Shown: piece by piece, positions 35,338-44,141 of the stretch | Layout of the letters: each line of letters starts with the position of its first letter | Position numbering within the stretch: position 1 is the first letter of the stretch | NCBI GenBank assembly: GCA_963703085.1 | Contig: OY969789.1 | Span: forward strand, 3,410,001 to 3,474,000 | DNA from: DATAEG01 sp963703085 | GTDB lineage: Bacteria; Actinomycetota; Actinomycetes; Mycobacteriales; Jatrophihabitantaceae | DNA: 64,000 nucleotides | Direction: 5' to 3' | Translations under genes and position numbers: made by a program | Notes under the pieces: generated by a model | Told to the model about the DNA's origin: nothing | Seen by the model: only the letters and a program-made list of their open reading frames with translations | Databases searched by the model: none

Positions 35338-36111
35338 GTGAGCGTCACGGTCCGGGTGATTCCGTGCCTCGACGTCGATGGTGGGCGGGTCGTGAAGGGC
35401 GTCAACTTCGCTGATCTGCGCGATGCCGGGGACCCGGTCGAGCTGGCCGCCCGCTACGACGCGACCGGCGCGGACGAGCTGACGTTTCTGGACATCACCG
35501 CCTCCTCGGCACAGCGGGAGACCACCTACGAAATGGTGCGCCGTACCGCGGACCGGGTGTTCATCCCGCTCACCGTCGGTGGCGGGGTACGGCGCGCCGC
35601 GGACGTCGACCTCTTGCTGCGCGCCGGCGCGGACAAGGTCGGGGTCAATACCGCCGCGGTCGCGCGGCCGGACCTGATCGGTGAAATCGCCGAGCGATTC
35701 GGCAGCCAGGTGCTGGTCCTGTCGGTGGACGCCCGCCGGGTCCCGGCCGGTGGGCGGTCCACGCCGAGTGGGTTCGAGGTGACCACCCATGGTGGCCGCA
35801 GCGGCACCGGTATTGACGCCGTGGAGTGGGCCCAGCGTGCTGCCGGCCTCGGCGCCGGGGAGATCCTGCTCAACTCGATGGACGCCGACGGCACCCGGCA
35901 AGGGTTCGACCTGGAGCTGATCCGTGCGGTTCGTGCGGTGGTCGGCGTGCCGCTGATCGCCAGTGGCGGCGCGGGCGCGGCGGAGCACTTCCCGCCTGCC
36001 GTGGCCGCGGGCGCCGACGCGGTGCTGGCAGCCAGCGTGCTGCACTTCGGGCAGCTGACCGTCGCCGACATCAAGCAGGCACTGCGCGGCGCGGGCCTCA
36101 CCGTTCGCTGA
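35338..36111 (+). CDS. hisF: Imidazole glycerol phosphate synthase, cyclase subunit
   Basis: HisF joins PRFAR and ammonia to give imidazole glycerol phosphate and AICAR. It has 257 residues: VIPCLDVDGGRVVKGVNF with the catalytic aspartate, ELTFLDITAS, PLTVGGGVRRAAD, and ILLNSMDADGTRQGFD with the second aspartate. GTG 35338 follows GAGGA and matches the family N-terminus; the frame is open farther upstream without sense. In mycobacteria an impA-like gene lies between priA and hisF; here there are only 43 bp. Confidence 0.96.
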   Translation: MSVTVRVIPCLDVDGGRVVKGVNFADLRDAGDPVELAARYDATGADELTFLDITASSAQRETTYEMVRRTADRVFIPLTVGGGVRRAADVDLLLRAGADKVGVNTAAVARPDLIGEIAERFGSQVLVLSVDARRVPAGGRSTPSGFEVTTHGGRSGTGIDAVEWAQRAAGLGAGEILLNSMDADGTRQGFDLELIRAVRAVVGVPLIASGGAGAAEHFPPAVAAGADAVLAASVLHFGQLTVADIKQALRGAGLTVR

Positions 36112-36241
36112 TCGGCGGGCGCCGCTCGTCCCAGCTCGCGGGCAGCACGAATGCAGCGGCCGACATGTCGCCTGACAACATCGGGCCGCTGGGTGAGTCA
36201 CACTGTCCGGGTCCCCGCTGCGCCGAACCAGGACGTGATCT

Positions 36242-36805
36242 ATGGCTGCCGACCGCTTCGCCGTGTCGTCCGAGGACGCTCCGCCCGTCGTGATCGGCGC
36301 AGTCGCGGCCGGGACCGTACCGACGCCGTTCCTCGCGGTCTACGCGGTGCTGTTCGTGCTCCGCGGGCTGTTCGTCAAGACCGATCAGCCGGACCTGTCC
36401 AACTCGCACGGCATCGAGGCGCTGGCCGGGCTGGCTATCGCGGTGTTCCTGGTGCTCACCGTCGTTGCGCTCAGCCGGTTCATTGGCGGCCGGGCCCCTT
36501 GGTTGTTCTACCTCACCCAGTTGGTTGTGCTGGTCGCCGCAGTGTGGCTGCTGCTGGACCGCACGTCCGGCGACCCGCAGTTGCCGGCGCTGCTGCTGCT
36601 CGGCTCGGTCGTGGCACTGGTGCTGGGTGCCTTGCCGCCGTCGCTGCGCTGGGTGGGCGCGATGGGTGGCCGGCCGACGGCCGCTGCGGAGGAATCCGCG
36701 GACGACCCGGTCGTGGCGCGCCCGGAACCTGATGAGCAGCCCCTGTTCGGCGAGATCGGCTGGGCGGACAGCGAGGACGGGGGAGCGGCGGACCGGTCGG
36801 GCTGA
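36242..36805 (+). CDS. Membrane protein of unknown function
   Basis: The 187-residue protein has four likely membrane segments between residues 14 and 137 (including FLAVYAVLFVLRGLFV, GLAIAVFLVLTVVALS and LLLLGSVVALVLGALP) and an acidic cytoplasmic tail. No family recognised. It stands alone between the his genes and the first two-component system. Confidence 0.7.
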   Translation: MAADRFAVSSEDAPPVVIGAVAAGTVPTPFLAVYAVLFVLRGLFVKTDQPDLSNSHGIEALAGLAIAVFLVLTVVALSRFIGGRAPWLFYLTQLVVLVAAVWLLLDRTSGDPQLPALLLLGSVVALVLGALPPSLRWVGAMGGRPTAAAEESADDPVVARPEPDEQPLFGEIGWADSEDGGAADRSG

Positions 36806-36872
36806 GCCCTCCCCTCGCAAGGCCCAGGCTGTGCGGTGCCGCGGTGGGTACCCAGAATTCACAGGTGGCGCA

Positions 36873-36878
36873 TAGGTT
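36873..36878 (+). promoter_or_regulatory. Leaderless-type -10 element upstream of the first two-component system
   Basis: TAGGTT lies 6 nt before ATG 36885, which opens a 23-codon frame ahead of the response regulator. Confidence 0.5.
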
Positions 36879-36884
36879 GTCCCC

Positions 36885-36956
36885 ATGTCTGACCCAGCCG
36901 TCACAACCAGCCTGACCGTGGATTGTCCGGCGCGGACATTTCTCGGACACGGGTGA
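36885..36956 (+). CDS. Possible 23-residue leader peptide ahead of the response regulator
   Basis: A short open frame (starting MSDPAVTTSLTVDC, ending FLGHG) begins 6 nt after a TAGGTT box, as a leaderless message would. Its TGA touches GAGGAG, the ribosome binding site of the regulator gene, so ribosomes ending here could reinitiate at 36968. The peptide matches nothing I know, and chance is not excluded. Confidence 0.4.
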   Translation: MSDPAVTTSLTVDCPARTFLGHG

Positions 36957-36967
36957 GGAGCAGGCGG

Positions 36968-37672
36968 ATGACGGTGGCGACGGAGACGAAGCGACGTGTG
37001 CTGGTCGTGGACGACGAGGAGAACGTCGCCCATCTGGTGTCCTCGGCGCTGCGCTTCGACGGGTTCGAGACGGTGACGGCGGACAATGGGAACAGCGCTG
37101 TCGCCGCCGTCGCCGAGTACGAGCCGGACCTGCTGGTCTTGGATGTGATGATGCCCGGTCTCGACGGGTTCGGGCTGCTGGCCCAACTGCGCAACGCCGG
37201 CTGCGACGTTCCGGTCATCTTCCTGACCGCCCGCGACACCGCGGCCGACCGGGTCCGCGGACTGCGCGGCGGCGCCGACGACTACGTGGTCAAGCCGTTC
37301 AGCGTGGAGGAGCTGCTGGCCCGGGTACACGCTGTGCTTCGCCGCACCAACCTGGACCCCAATCGCGAAGGCCTGCTCCGGGTCGCCGATCTGGAGCTGG
37401 ACGAGAACAGCCACGAGGTCGCCCGCAACGGCGTCGAGGTCAAGCTGACCACCACCGAGTTCGAGCTGCTGCGCTACCTGATGCGCAACGAGCGGGTGGT
37501 GCTGAGCAAAGGCCAGATCCTGGACCGGGTGTGGCGCTACGACTTCAAGGGCCAGTCCAACATCGTCGAGCTCTACATCGGCTACCTGCGCAAGAAGGTC
37601 GACAACGTCGAACCGAAGCTCATCCACACCGTCCGGGGCGCCGGGTACGTGCTCAAGGCGCCCCGGAAGTGA
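36968..37672 (+). CDS. OmpR-family response regulator
   Basis: The 234-residue regulator has a receiver domain (VLVVDDEENVAHLV, phosphoacceptor in LLVLDVMMPG, FLTARD, lysine in DYVVKPFS) and a winged-helix DNA-binding domain ending TVRGAGYVLKAP. ATG 36968 is preceded by GAGGAG. It is followed eight bases later by its sensor kinase. Signal and targets are unknown. Confidence 0.93.
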   Translation: MTVATETKRRVLVVDDEENVAHLVSSALRFDGFETVTADNGNSAVAAVAEYEPDLLVLDVMMPGLDGFGLLAQLRNAGCDVPVIFLTARDTAADRVRGLRGGADDYVVKPFSVEELLARVHAVLRRTNLDPNREGLLRVADLELDENSHEVARNGVEVKLTTTEFELLRYLMRNERVVLSKGQILDRVWRYDFKGQSNIVELYIGYLRKKVDNVEPKLIHTVRGAGYVLKAPRK

Positions 37673-37680
37673 TGCAGTAG

Positions 37681-39168
37681 GTGACGCAGTCGCCCAGCGC
37701 CGGTGCAGGGCCGCGGCGGCGGTTCTGGCTGCCCCGAACCCTCACCGCGCGGCTGGTGCTCGGTGTGGTGCTGATCGTCGTCGTGGTGGTGACCGCCACG
37801 GGTGCGTTGACGACGGTGCTGCTCGGCCGGTTCCTGCACGAACGGCTGGATCAGCAGCTGCTCAGCACCGCGACCGACGCCCAGGTCACCGGCCTGCTGA
37901 ATGCCGAGGACTCGCCGCAGCAGGCGGCTCCGCTCTCGGCGCCGCAGCACGTTTACGTGGTCGTGTTGGACCATTCCGGCGCGGCCTTGCAGCTGCCGTC
38001 CGGCGCGCGCAACCTGGAACAGCTCGAGCTCGACGCATCGCAACGGCAGTCCCTGCTGGCCAAGGAGACCGGCCCGCGCTCGATGACCACCACGACCGGC
38101 GAGCGGGTCCGGCTGGTGTCGTTGCCGAACAAAACGCTGCGCGTCGGCGACATCCGGGTCGAGCCGGTCACCGTCGTGGTCGCCCTCTCCGAGCACGAGA
38201 TCGGCGTGACGATGCATCGCGTGCTCATGCTCGAGCTGGCGATCGGCGGTGCCGCCGTGGTGCTGGCCTTCGGCGTCACCGCGGCCGGGATGAGCTGGAG
38301 CCTGCGCCCGTTGCGCCGGGTCACTCGGACCGCGCAGGAGGTGACCGCGGAACTCTCCCCGGACGGTGCCGGGTTGCAGCGCCGGGTGGTCAGTACCGAG
38401 TCGACCACCGAAGTGGGCCAGCTGGCCGAGTCGTTCAACCTGATGCTGGACGAGGTGCAGGAGCAGTTCACCGCGCGTCGGGAGTCGGAGAACCGGATGC
38501 GCCAGTTCCTCGCCGATGCCAGCCACGAGCTGCGCACCCCGCTCACCTCGATCCGGGGCTACGCCGAGCTGGCCCGGCTGCGCGGCTCGTCGGACATCGA
38601 CGACACGATCGGCCGGATCGAAACCGAAGGCACCCGGATGTCGCGGTTGGTCGAGGACCTGTTGCTGCTGGCCCGCGGTGACGACGACGCGGAGGGCGCC
38701 GAGCACCTCGGGCAGCACTCGGTGATCGACGTCGGCGAACTCGTCGAGGACGCCGTTTCCGGCGTCCGGGCGGCCTTTCCGGACCGCGTGATCGCCGTCG
38801 AGACGACCGGCCCCGCCAGTGTGGTCGGCGATCCGGATCAGCTGCTCCGGGTGGTGCGCAATCTCCTCACCAACGCCGCGGTGCACACCGCGCCGGAAGG
38901 GCCGATCCGAGTACGCGCCGAGCGCGACGAGCAGTGGGTGATCGTGCAGATCGCGGATTCCGGGCCTGGTCTGCCGGCCGACGAGTTGCCGCACGTGTTC
39001 GAGCGGTTCTGGCGCGCGGACAAGGCCCGCACCCGGGCCCGCGGCGGGTCGGGCCTCGGGTTGGCGATCGTCGCGCAGATCGTGCACGCGCACGGCGGCC
39101 AGGCCCTGTTCGACAGCGCGCCGGAGGCCGGCACCACCGTCACCGTGCGGCTGCCCGCGGTCGGCTGA
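37681..39168 (+). CDS. Sensor histidine kinase of the first two-component system
   Basis: The 495-residue kinase has two membrane segments (about residues 22-44 and 182-205) enclosing a 135-residue extracytoplasmic sensor, a HAMP domain, the phosphorylated histidine in FLADASHELRTPLTSIRG, and an ATPase domain with NLLTNAAVHT (N box), DSGPGLP and SGLGLAIV. The GTG start lies just after the regulator's stop. A 50-bp palindrome follows the gene. Confidence 0.94.
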   Translation: MTQSPSAGAGPRRRFWLPRTLTARLVLGVVLIVVVVVTATGALTTVLLGRFLHERLDQQLLSTATDAQVTGLLNAEDSPQQAAPLSAPQHVYVVVLDHSGAALQLPSGARNLEQLELDASQRQSLLAKETGPRSMTTTTGERVRLVSLPNKTLRVGDIRVEPVTVVVALSEHEIGVTMHRVLMLELAIGGAAVVLAFGVTAAGMSWSLRPLRRVTRTAQEVTAELSPDGAGLQRRVVSTESTTEVGQLAESFNLMLDEVQEQFTARRESENRMRQFLADASHELRTPLTSIRGYAELARLRGSSDIDDTIGRIETEGTRMSRLVEDLLLLARGDDDAEGAEHLGQHSVIDVGELVEDAVSGVRAAFPDRVIAVETTGPASVVGDPDQLLRVVRNLLTNAAVHTAPEGPIRVRAERDEQWVIVQIADSGPGLPADELPHVFERFWRADKARTRARGGSGLGLAIVAQIVHAHGGQALFDSAPEAGTTVTVRLPAVG

Positions 39169-39176
39169 GAAACGGA

Positions 39177-39226
39177 GATGATCATGGCGGATTGGCTGCT
39201 ATAGCGGCCAATCCGCCATGATCATC
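39177..39226. terminator. 50-bp perfect palindrome, terminator-like or dispersed repeat
   Basis: GATGATCATGGCGGATTGG at 39177-39195 is repeated in exact reverse complement at 39208-39226. The 12-nt centre CTGCTATAGCGG pairs further, leaving only TATA unpaired. The folded stem would be about 23 bp. It begins eight bases after the kinase stop, where a terminator is expected, but there is no T run and the symmetry is far beyond need. Confidence 0.8.
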
Positions 39227-39315
39227 GCGGGAGGTCGGTGGCTGCCCGCGACCGCACCGCACCGGCTCGGGCAGAATCGACTTATGCACCCAGCCTGCCA
39301 GCGGATCGCGGACGT

Positions 39316-39741
39316 ATGACCTCGCCCGGCCCGTCCGCCCTCGATCCGGTCATCGCCGCCCGGTTGAAGCGCGACCGCGACGGCCTGCTGGCCGCCGTCG
39401 TCCAGCAACACGACACCGGCGAGGTGTTAATGGTCGGATGGATGGACGACGAGGCGCTGCACCGCACGCTGACGACCGGCCGGGCGACGTACTGGTCTAG
39501 GTCGCGGCAGCGCTATTGGGTGAAGGGCGAGACGTCGGGGCACGTCCAGTTCGTGCGCTCCGTCGCCTTGGACTGCGATGCGGATGCCGTGCTGGTTCGC
39601 GTCGAGCAGGTGGGGCCGGCCTGCCACACCGGAGCGCACAGCTGCTTCCAGACGCCCGACTCGACACTCCCAGCAGTGCAGCACGACACCGTCGGTACCG
39701 ACCCGGCGGACCGGACTGCACCGCAGCCGGTCGGCGAATGA
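39316..39741 (+). CDS. hisI: Phosphoribosyl-AMP cyclohydrolase
   Basis: HisI opens the adenine ring of PR-AMP in histidine synthesis. The 141-residue zinc enzyme contains VLMVGWMDDEAL, TGRATYWSRSRQRYWVKGE and the metal ligands in DCDADAVL and GPACHTGAHSCF. No HisE domain is fused. ATG 39316 is chosen because the family N-terminus begins shortly after it. It sits apart from the main his operon and directly before trpE, probably in the same transcript. Confidence 0.94.
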   Translation: MTSPGPSALDPVIAARLKRDRDGLLAAVVQQHDTGEVLMVGWMDDEALHRTLTTGRATYWSRSRQRYWVKGETSGHVQFVRSVALDCDADAVLVRVEQVGPACHTGAHSCFQTPDSTLPAVQHDTVGTDPADRTAPQPVGE

Positions 39742-39748
39742 GGACCCG

Positions 39749-41285
39749 ATGACGATCTCGGTCGAAGAACTGGCCGGATTGGCCGCCGATCACCGGTTGG
39801 TACCGCTCTCGCGGGTGCTGTTCGCCGACGCCGAGACTCCGGTGGGCGTCTACCGCAAGCTCGCCGCCGGGCGTCCCGGCACGTTCCTGCTGGAGTCGGC
39901 CGAGCCGGGCCGGTCTTTCTCGCGGTGGTCCTTCGTCGGCGTGAACGCGGTCGCCACGCTGATCGCGGACGGCGGCCGGGCTCGCTGGATCGGCACCCCG
40001 CCGCCCGGGCTCGACCCCGATCCGGCGGCCGACCCGCTGGCCGCGCTGGGGGAGGCCTGGCGGCAGCTGAAGAGCCCGCGGGTGGCCGGACTGCCGTCGC
40101 TGACCGGCGGCTTCGTCGGCTACCTCGGCTACGACGTGGCGCGCTGGATCGAGACGCTGCCCGAGCATGCCGTCGACGAGCTCGGCTTTCCGGAGCTGGC
40201 GATGCTGCTGGTCACCGACGTCGCCGCGGTCGACCACCACGAGTGCACGGTGACGTTGATCGCCAACGCGTTGGTCAGCGCGGATATGACCGAGGCGCAG
40301 ATTGCAGCCGCGCATGCCGACGCCGTCCGACGGCTGGATGAGATGCAGATGGCCCTGGCCGCTGATGCCCCCGCCACGGTGGCCACCGTCGGCGCTGCGG
40401 CGCCGAAGGAGGCACCCTCCCGCACCGACCAGCAGGCGTACCTGGACAGCGTGGAACGGGCTCTGGAGGCCGTTCGGGCCGGCGAGGTCTTCCAGATCCA
40501 GGTGGGCCAGCGGTTCTCGACGCCGACCAGCGCCGAGTCCTTCGACATCTACCGGGTGCTCCGGACGCTCAACCCGTCGCCGTACATGTACTTCCTGCGG
40601 ATGCCCAGCGGCGCGGACGGAACGCCTGGCATCGACATCGTCGGCTGCAGCCCCGAGGCGCTGGTCACCGTGGCCGGGCTCGACCGCAGTGCTGCATCCG
40701 ATCGCCGGCACCCGCAAGCGTGGTGCGACTCCCGAGCAGGACGCCGCCCTGGCGCACGAACTGGTCAATGACCCGAAGGAGCGGGCCGAGCATGTGATGC
40801 TCGTCGACCTGGCCCGCAACGATCTGGGCCGGATCGCCCGGCCCGGCACGGTGGACGTCACCGAGTTCGCGGCGGTCGAGCGATACAGCCATGTGTGGCA
40901 CATCGTCTCGACGGTGAGCTGCGAGGTGGCCGCGGACAAGGACGCGTTCGACGTGCTGCGTGCGACGTTCCCGGCGGGCACGTTGACCGGCGCGCCCAAG
41001 GTGCGGGCGATGCAGCTGATCGAGGAGCTGGAGCCGGTGCGCCGCGGCGTGTACGGCGGTGCGGTCGGTTACCTCGACCCGGCCGGCGACCTGGATCTGG
41101 CCATCGCCATCCGCACGGCAGTCGTCCGCGACGGGGTGGCTCACGTGCAGGCTGCCGCCGGCGTCGTCGCCGACAGCCAGCCGGAGCTCGAGGAGAAGGA
41201 GACCCGCAACAAGGCGCGGGCAGTGCTGCAGGCGATCGCCACCGCCGAGACGCTGCATACGGTGCGCGCCGGCGGCACCGGGTGA
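39749..41285 (+). CDS. trpE: Anthranilate synthase component I, with a +1 frameshift near 40680-40700
   Basis: TrpE makes anthranilate from chorismate. The N-terminal part includes FLLESAEPGRSFSRWSF, with the LLES tryptophan-feedback motif. After CSPEALVTVAG the frame breaks. The expected AVLHPIAGTRKRG and the rest (MLVDLARNDLGRI, GTLTGAPKVRAMQ, GVYGGAVGYLDPAGDLDLAI) are read one base ahead, to 41285. Deleting one base gives a normal 511-residue TrpE that overlaps the next gene as GTGA. Sequencing error is likelier than loss, because the reading frames on both sides are fully conserved. Confidence 0.92.
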
Positions 41286-41911
41286 GCGACCACGGCCGGC
41301 GGGCGTTTGCCGCGAGTCTGATCGCCGTCGCGCTCGGCGGCGGGCTGGCGTTGTTGGTCAGTGGGCGGCCGTGGGCTACCGCAGAGATCGCCCGGGCCAC
41401 CCCGTTGCCGCATCTTTCGGTGGACCTCTCCGGCCGCACCCTGCAAGCCGGCGTGCCCGGCCTCGCGGTGGTCGCGCTGGCCGGGTTGGTGGCGCTGCTG
41501 GCGACCCGTGGCGTGGCGCGGCGGATCGTCGGCGGTGTGGTGGGTCTGGCCGGTGCGCTGCTCACGGCGGCAGCGTTGACCGGGCTGCACGTCGGGACCG
41601 GCCGGGCCCGCACGCTGGTGATCGAGGCGCGCACTGGTGCGGTACTCGACGGTGCGGCCCGGTTGCGGGTGACCGAGCATCCGCTCTGGCCGGTGCTGGC
41701 CGCCGGCGGCGGAGTGTTGGTGCTCCTCGGCGGCGGACTGATCGCGGTGCGCGGTGCCGACTGGGTGGCCCTGGGCCGGCGTTACGACGCGCCCACGGCC
41801 GCCGCGTCGGCACCCGTCCCGGCCGAGGAGGACGAGCGCGCGCGGTCAGATCTCGCGTTGTGGAAGAGCCTGGACCGCGGCGAGGACCCCACCACCCGAA
41901 CACAATCCTGA
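41282..41911 (+). CDS. TIGR02234-type trp-operon membrane protein
   Basis: The 209-residue protein has four membrane segments. Two flank a loop containing SGRPWATAEI, and the fourth (AAGGGVLVLLGGGLIAV) is followed by WVALGRRYDAP and a charged tail. This is the layout of the actinobacterial membrane protein regularly found after trpE. Its function is unknown; a transport role in tryptophan metabolism is only a guess. GTG 41282 overlaps the trpE stop. Confidence 0.85.
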   Translation: MSDHGRRAFAASLIAVALGGGLALLVSGRPWATAEIARATPLPHLSVDLSGRTLQAGVPGLAVVALAGLVALLATRGVARRIVGGVVGLAGALLTAAALTGLHVGTGRARTLVIEARTGAVLDGAARLRVTEHPLWPVLAAGGGVLVLLGGGLIAVRGADWVALGRRYDAPTAAASAPVPAEEDERARSDLALWKSLDRGEDPTTRTQS

Positions 41912-41945
41912 CCGTCCGGCCCGCCGTGACGCGGCCGGCTGGCCG

Positions 41946-41951
41946 TATTCT
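41946..41951 (+). promoter_or_regulatory. -10 element of the second two-component system
   Basis: TATTCT lies ten bases before ATG 41962 and implies a leader of only a few bases. It suggests that the pair has its own promoter inside the trp cluster. Confidence 0.5.
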
Positions 41952-41961
41952 GCGGACTGCC

Positions 41962-42684
41962 ATGACTGCCAGCGCGCGCACCTCGCCACCCGCCGAGCCG
42001 ACCGGTCGTGGCCTGGTCGTCGTGGTCGAGGACGAGCCGGCGATCTCCGACCTCATCCGGATGTACCTGTCCAGTGCCGGTTACGGCGTGCACGTGGAGC
42101 GCGACGGCGAACCCGCGTTGGCCGCGATCCGGCGGATGCACCCGGTGGCCGTGATCCTGGATGTCGGGCTACCCGGCACCGACGGCATCGAGGTGTGTCG
42201 CCGGCTGCGTGCCGCTGAGGACTGGACACCGGTCATCTTCGTCACCGCCCGCGACGACGAGGTGGACCGGGTCGTCGGGCTGGAACTGGGCGCCGACGAT
42301 TACGTCACCAAACCGTTCTCCCCGCGCGAGCTGGTGGCACGGGTGGGCAGCGTCCTCCGGCGTACCCGGGGTCGACCGGACGCCCAGGCGGTGATCGAGT
42401 GCGGCACGGTGCGCCTCGACCTGGACGCGCACCGGGTGACCGCCGCGGACGTCGAGGTGAGCCTGACCGCGACAGAGTTCGATCTGCTGGCGTTCCTGCT
42501 GCGCCGGCCCGGCCGGGTGTTCAGCCGCGAGCAGCTGCTGAGCGAAGTATGGGGATACGCGCCGGCGGCGAGCATGCGCACCGTGGACGTGCATGTCGCT
42601 CAGCTGCGGGCCAAGCTCGGCGCGGCCAGCCCGCTGCGAACGGTGCGCGGGGTCGGCTACGCAGCGGAGAAGCCGCGCCAGTGA
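41962..42684 (+). CDS. OmpR-family response regulator
   Basis: The 240-residue regulator has a receiver domain (VVVVEDEPAISDLIRMYL, acceptor aspartate in VILDVGLPG, FVTARD, DYVTKPFS) and an OmpR-type winged helix (SLTATEFDLLAFLLRRPG, TVRGVGYAAE). The frame is open far upstream through the preceding gene, but ATG 41962 fits the domain boundary and promoter. The stop overlaps the kinase start as GTGA. Confidence 0.93.
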   Translation: MTASARTSPPAEPTGRGLVVVVEDEPAISDLIRMYLSSAGYGVHVERDGEPALAAIRRMHPVAVILDVGLPGTDGIEVCRRLRAAEDWTPVIFVTARDDEVDRVVGLELGADDYVTKPFSPRELVARVGSVLRRTRGRPDAQAVIECGTVRLDLDAHRVTAADVEVSLTATEFDLLAFLLRRPGRVFSREQLLSEVWGYAPAASMRTVDVHVAQLRAKLGAASPLRTVRGVGYAAEKPRQ

Positions 42685-44105
42685 ACCGGTCTCGTGGGCG
42701 CGGCACGCTCGCGACGCGGATCATGCTGGCCACCACCGCAGTGGCCGTCATCGCCGGTGTGCTCACCGCGTTCATCGGCGCCGGGCTGATCCGGTCGAGC
42801 AGCGACCGGGCCGCGCGCGCAGCGCTGCACCGGTTGGCCACTGCCGCCCAGGACACCGCGCGGCAGGACGACAACGCCCAGACCGGGCAGAAGCGGGTAC
42901 GCAACCAGCTCAGCGCGCTGAAGGTGTCCTTCGCGATCATCGGCCCGCGCGGCACCGTCACCGGCGCGAACGCTCTGGCCCGTACGGCACTGTCCGCCGC
43001 CGAGGTGCAGTCGGTACTGAACGGGAAGTCCGTGTCGGACACCCGCAGTGTGCAGGGCGCCACGGTCTTCGTCGAAGCGCGTCCGACTCCGGGTGGCGGG
43101 GTGGTCCTGGTGCAGCGCCGCGCGGACGCACTGGGCTTCGGGCCGGCCGAGCAGCGCCGGCTGATCATCGCGGTCCTGATCGCCGTCGGAGTGGCAGTCG
43201 TGGTCGGGGCCCTGGTGGCCGGGTGGCTGGCCCGGCCGCTGCGGCGCACCGCCGCAGCTGCTCGGGCGCTGGCCGCCGGCCGTCGCGACGTCGTGGTCGA
43301 GCCGGGCGGGCCGGCCGAGATCGCCGACGTCGGGATGGCAGTGAACCAGCTGTCCTCCTCGCTGTCGCACTCCGAGGGACGCCAACGCGACTTCCTGCTC
43401 TCCGTCTCACATGATCTGCGCACGCCGCTCACCGCGATCCGTGGCTACGCGGAATCCATCGCCGACGGGGTGGCCCAGGGCGCCGCGGCGCAGCAGGCCG
43501 GCGAGGTGATCCTGTCCGAGTCGCAGCGCCTGCAGCGCCTGGTGGCCGACCTGCTCGACCTGGCCAGGCTGGGGGCCGCCGACTTCCGGATGGACTTCGC
43601 CCCGGTCGAGATGTCCGGCCTGCTCGACGGGATCGCCGCGGCGTGGCAGCCGCGCTGCGCCGAGGTCGGCATCCCGTTGCGCATCGAGCGGCCGCCCGCA
43701 CCGCTGCTGGTCGTGACCGACGCGGCCCGGCTGCGCCAGGCCGTGGACGGGTTGCTGGAGAACGCGTTGCGGGTGGTGCCCTCCGGTGCGCCGATCGTGG
43801 TCGCCGCTGTCGACGACGGCACCGGCAGCCTGCGCGTCGACGTTCGCGACGGCGGACCCGGCCTGTCTGACGCCGACCTTGCCGTCGCGTTCGACCGGGG
43901 TGCGCTGTTCGACCGGTACCGCGGTGTCCGGTCGGTGGGCACCGGGCTGGGCTTGGCGATCGTGGCCGGCCTGGTCGAGCGGCTCGGCGGCCGGGTCGCA
44001 GCCGGTCATGCGCCCGAGGGTGGCGCCCGATTCAGCATCTGGCTCCCGGCCGCGCCAGGTCCCGCCGCGCCACCCCGTCCCGGCCCGGGCCCAACCGCGG
44101 GCTAG
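42681..44105 (+). CDS. Sensor histidine kinase of the second two-component system
   Basis: The 474-residue kinase has membrane segments at about residues 12-36 and 155-180, a roughly 115-residue external domain, a HAMP linker, the histidine in FLLSVSHDLRTPLTAIRG, and an ATPase domain with GLLENALRVV, DGGPGLS and GTGLGLAIVAGL. It is coupled to the regulator by a 4-nt overlap. Together they interrupt the trp genes. The signal is unknown. Confidence 0.93.
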   Translation: MNRSRGRGTLATRIMLATTAVAVIAGVLTAFIGAGLIRSSSDRAARAALHRLATAAQDTARQDDNAQTGQKRVRNQLSALKVSFAIIGPRGTVTGANALARTALSAAEVQSVLNGKSVSDTRSVQGATVFVEARPTPGGGVVLVQRRADALGFGPAEQRRLIIAVLIAVGVAVVVGALVAGWLARPLRRTAAAARALAAGRRDVVVEPGGPAEIADVGMAVNQLSSSLSHSEGRQRDFLLSVSHDLRTPLTAIRGYAESIADGVAQGAAAQQAGEVILSESQRLQRLVADLLDLARLGAADFRMDFAPVEMSGLLDGIAAAWQPRCAEVGIPLRIERPPAPLLVVTDAARLRQAVDGLLENALRVVPSGAPIVVAAVDDGTGSLRVDVRDGGPGLSDADLAVAFDRGALFDRYRGVRSVGTGLGLAIVAGLVERLGGRVAAGHAPEGGARFSIWLPAAPGPAAPPRPGPGPTAG

Positions 44106-44141
44106 CATCGGCGGGTAGCCCCAGCCACCGAAAGGACGCTT

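Noticed and set aside
42399..42680. An N-terminal extension of the second histidine kinase
   Set aside because: It lies within the response regulator in another frame; the GTGA overlap at 42681 and the first membrane helix define the start.
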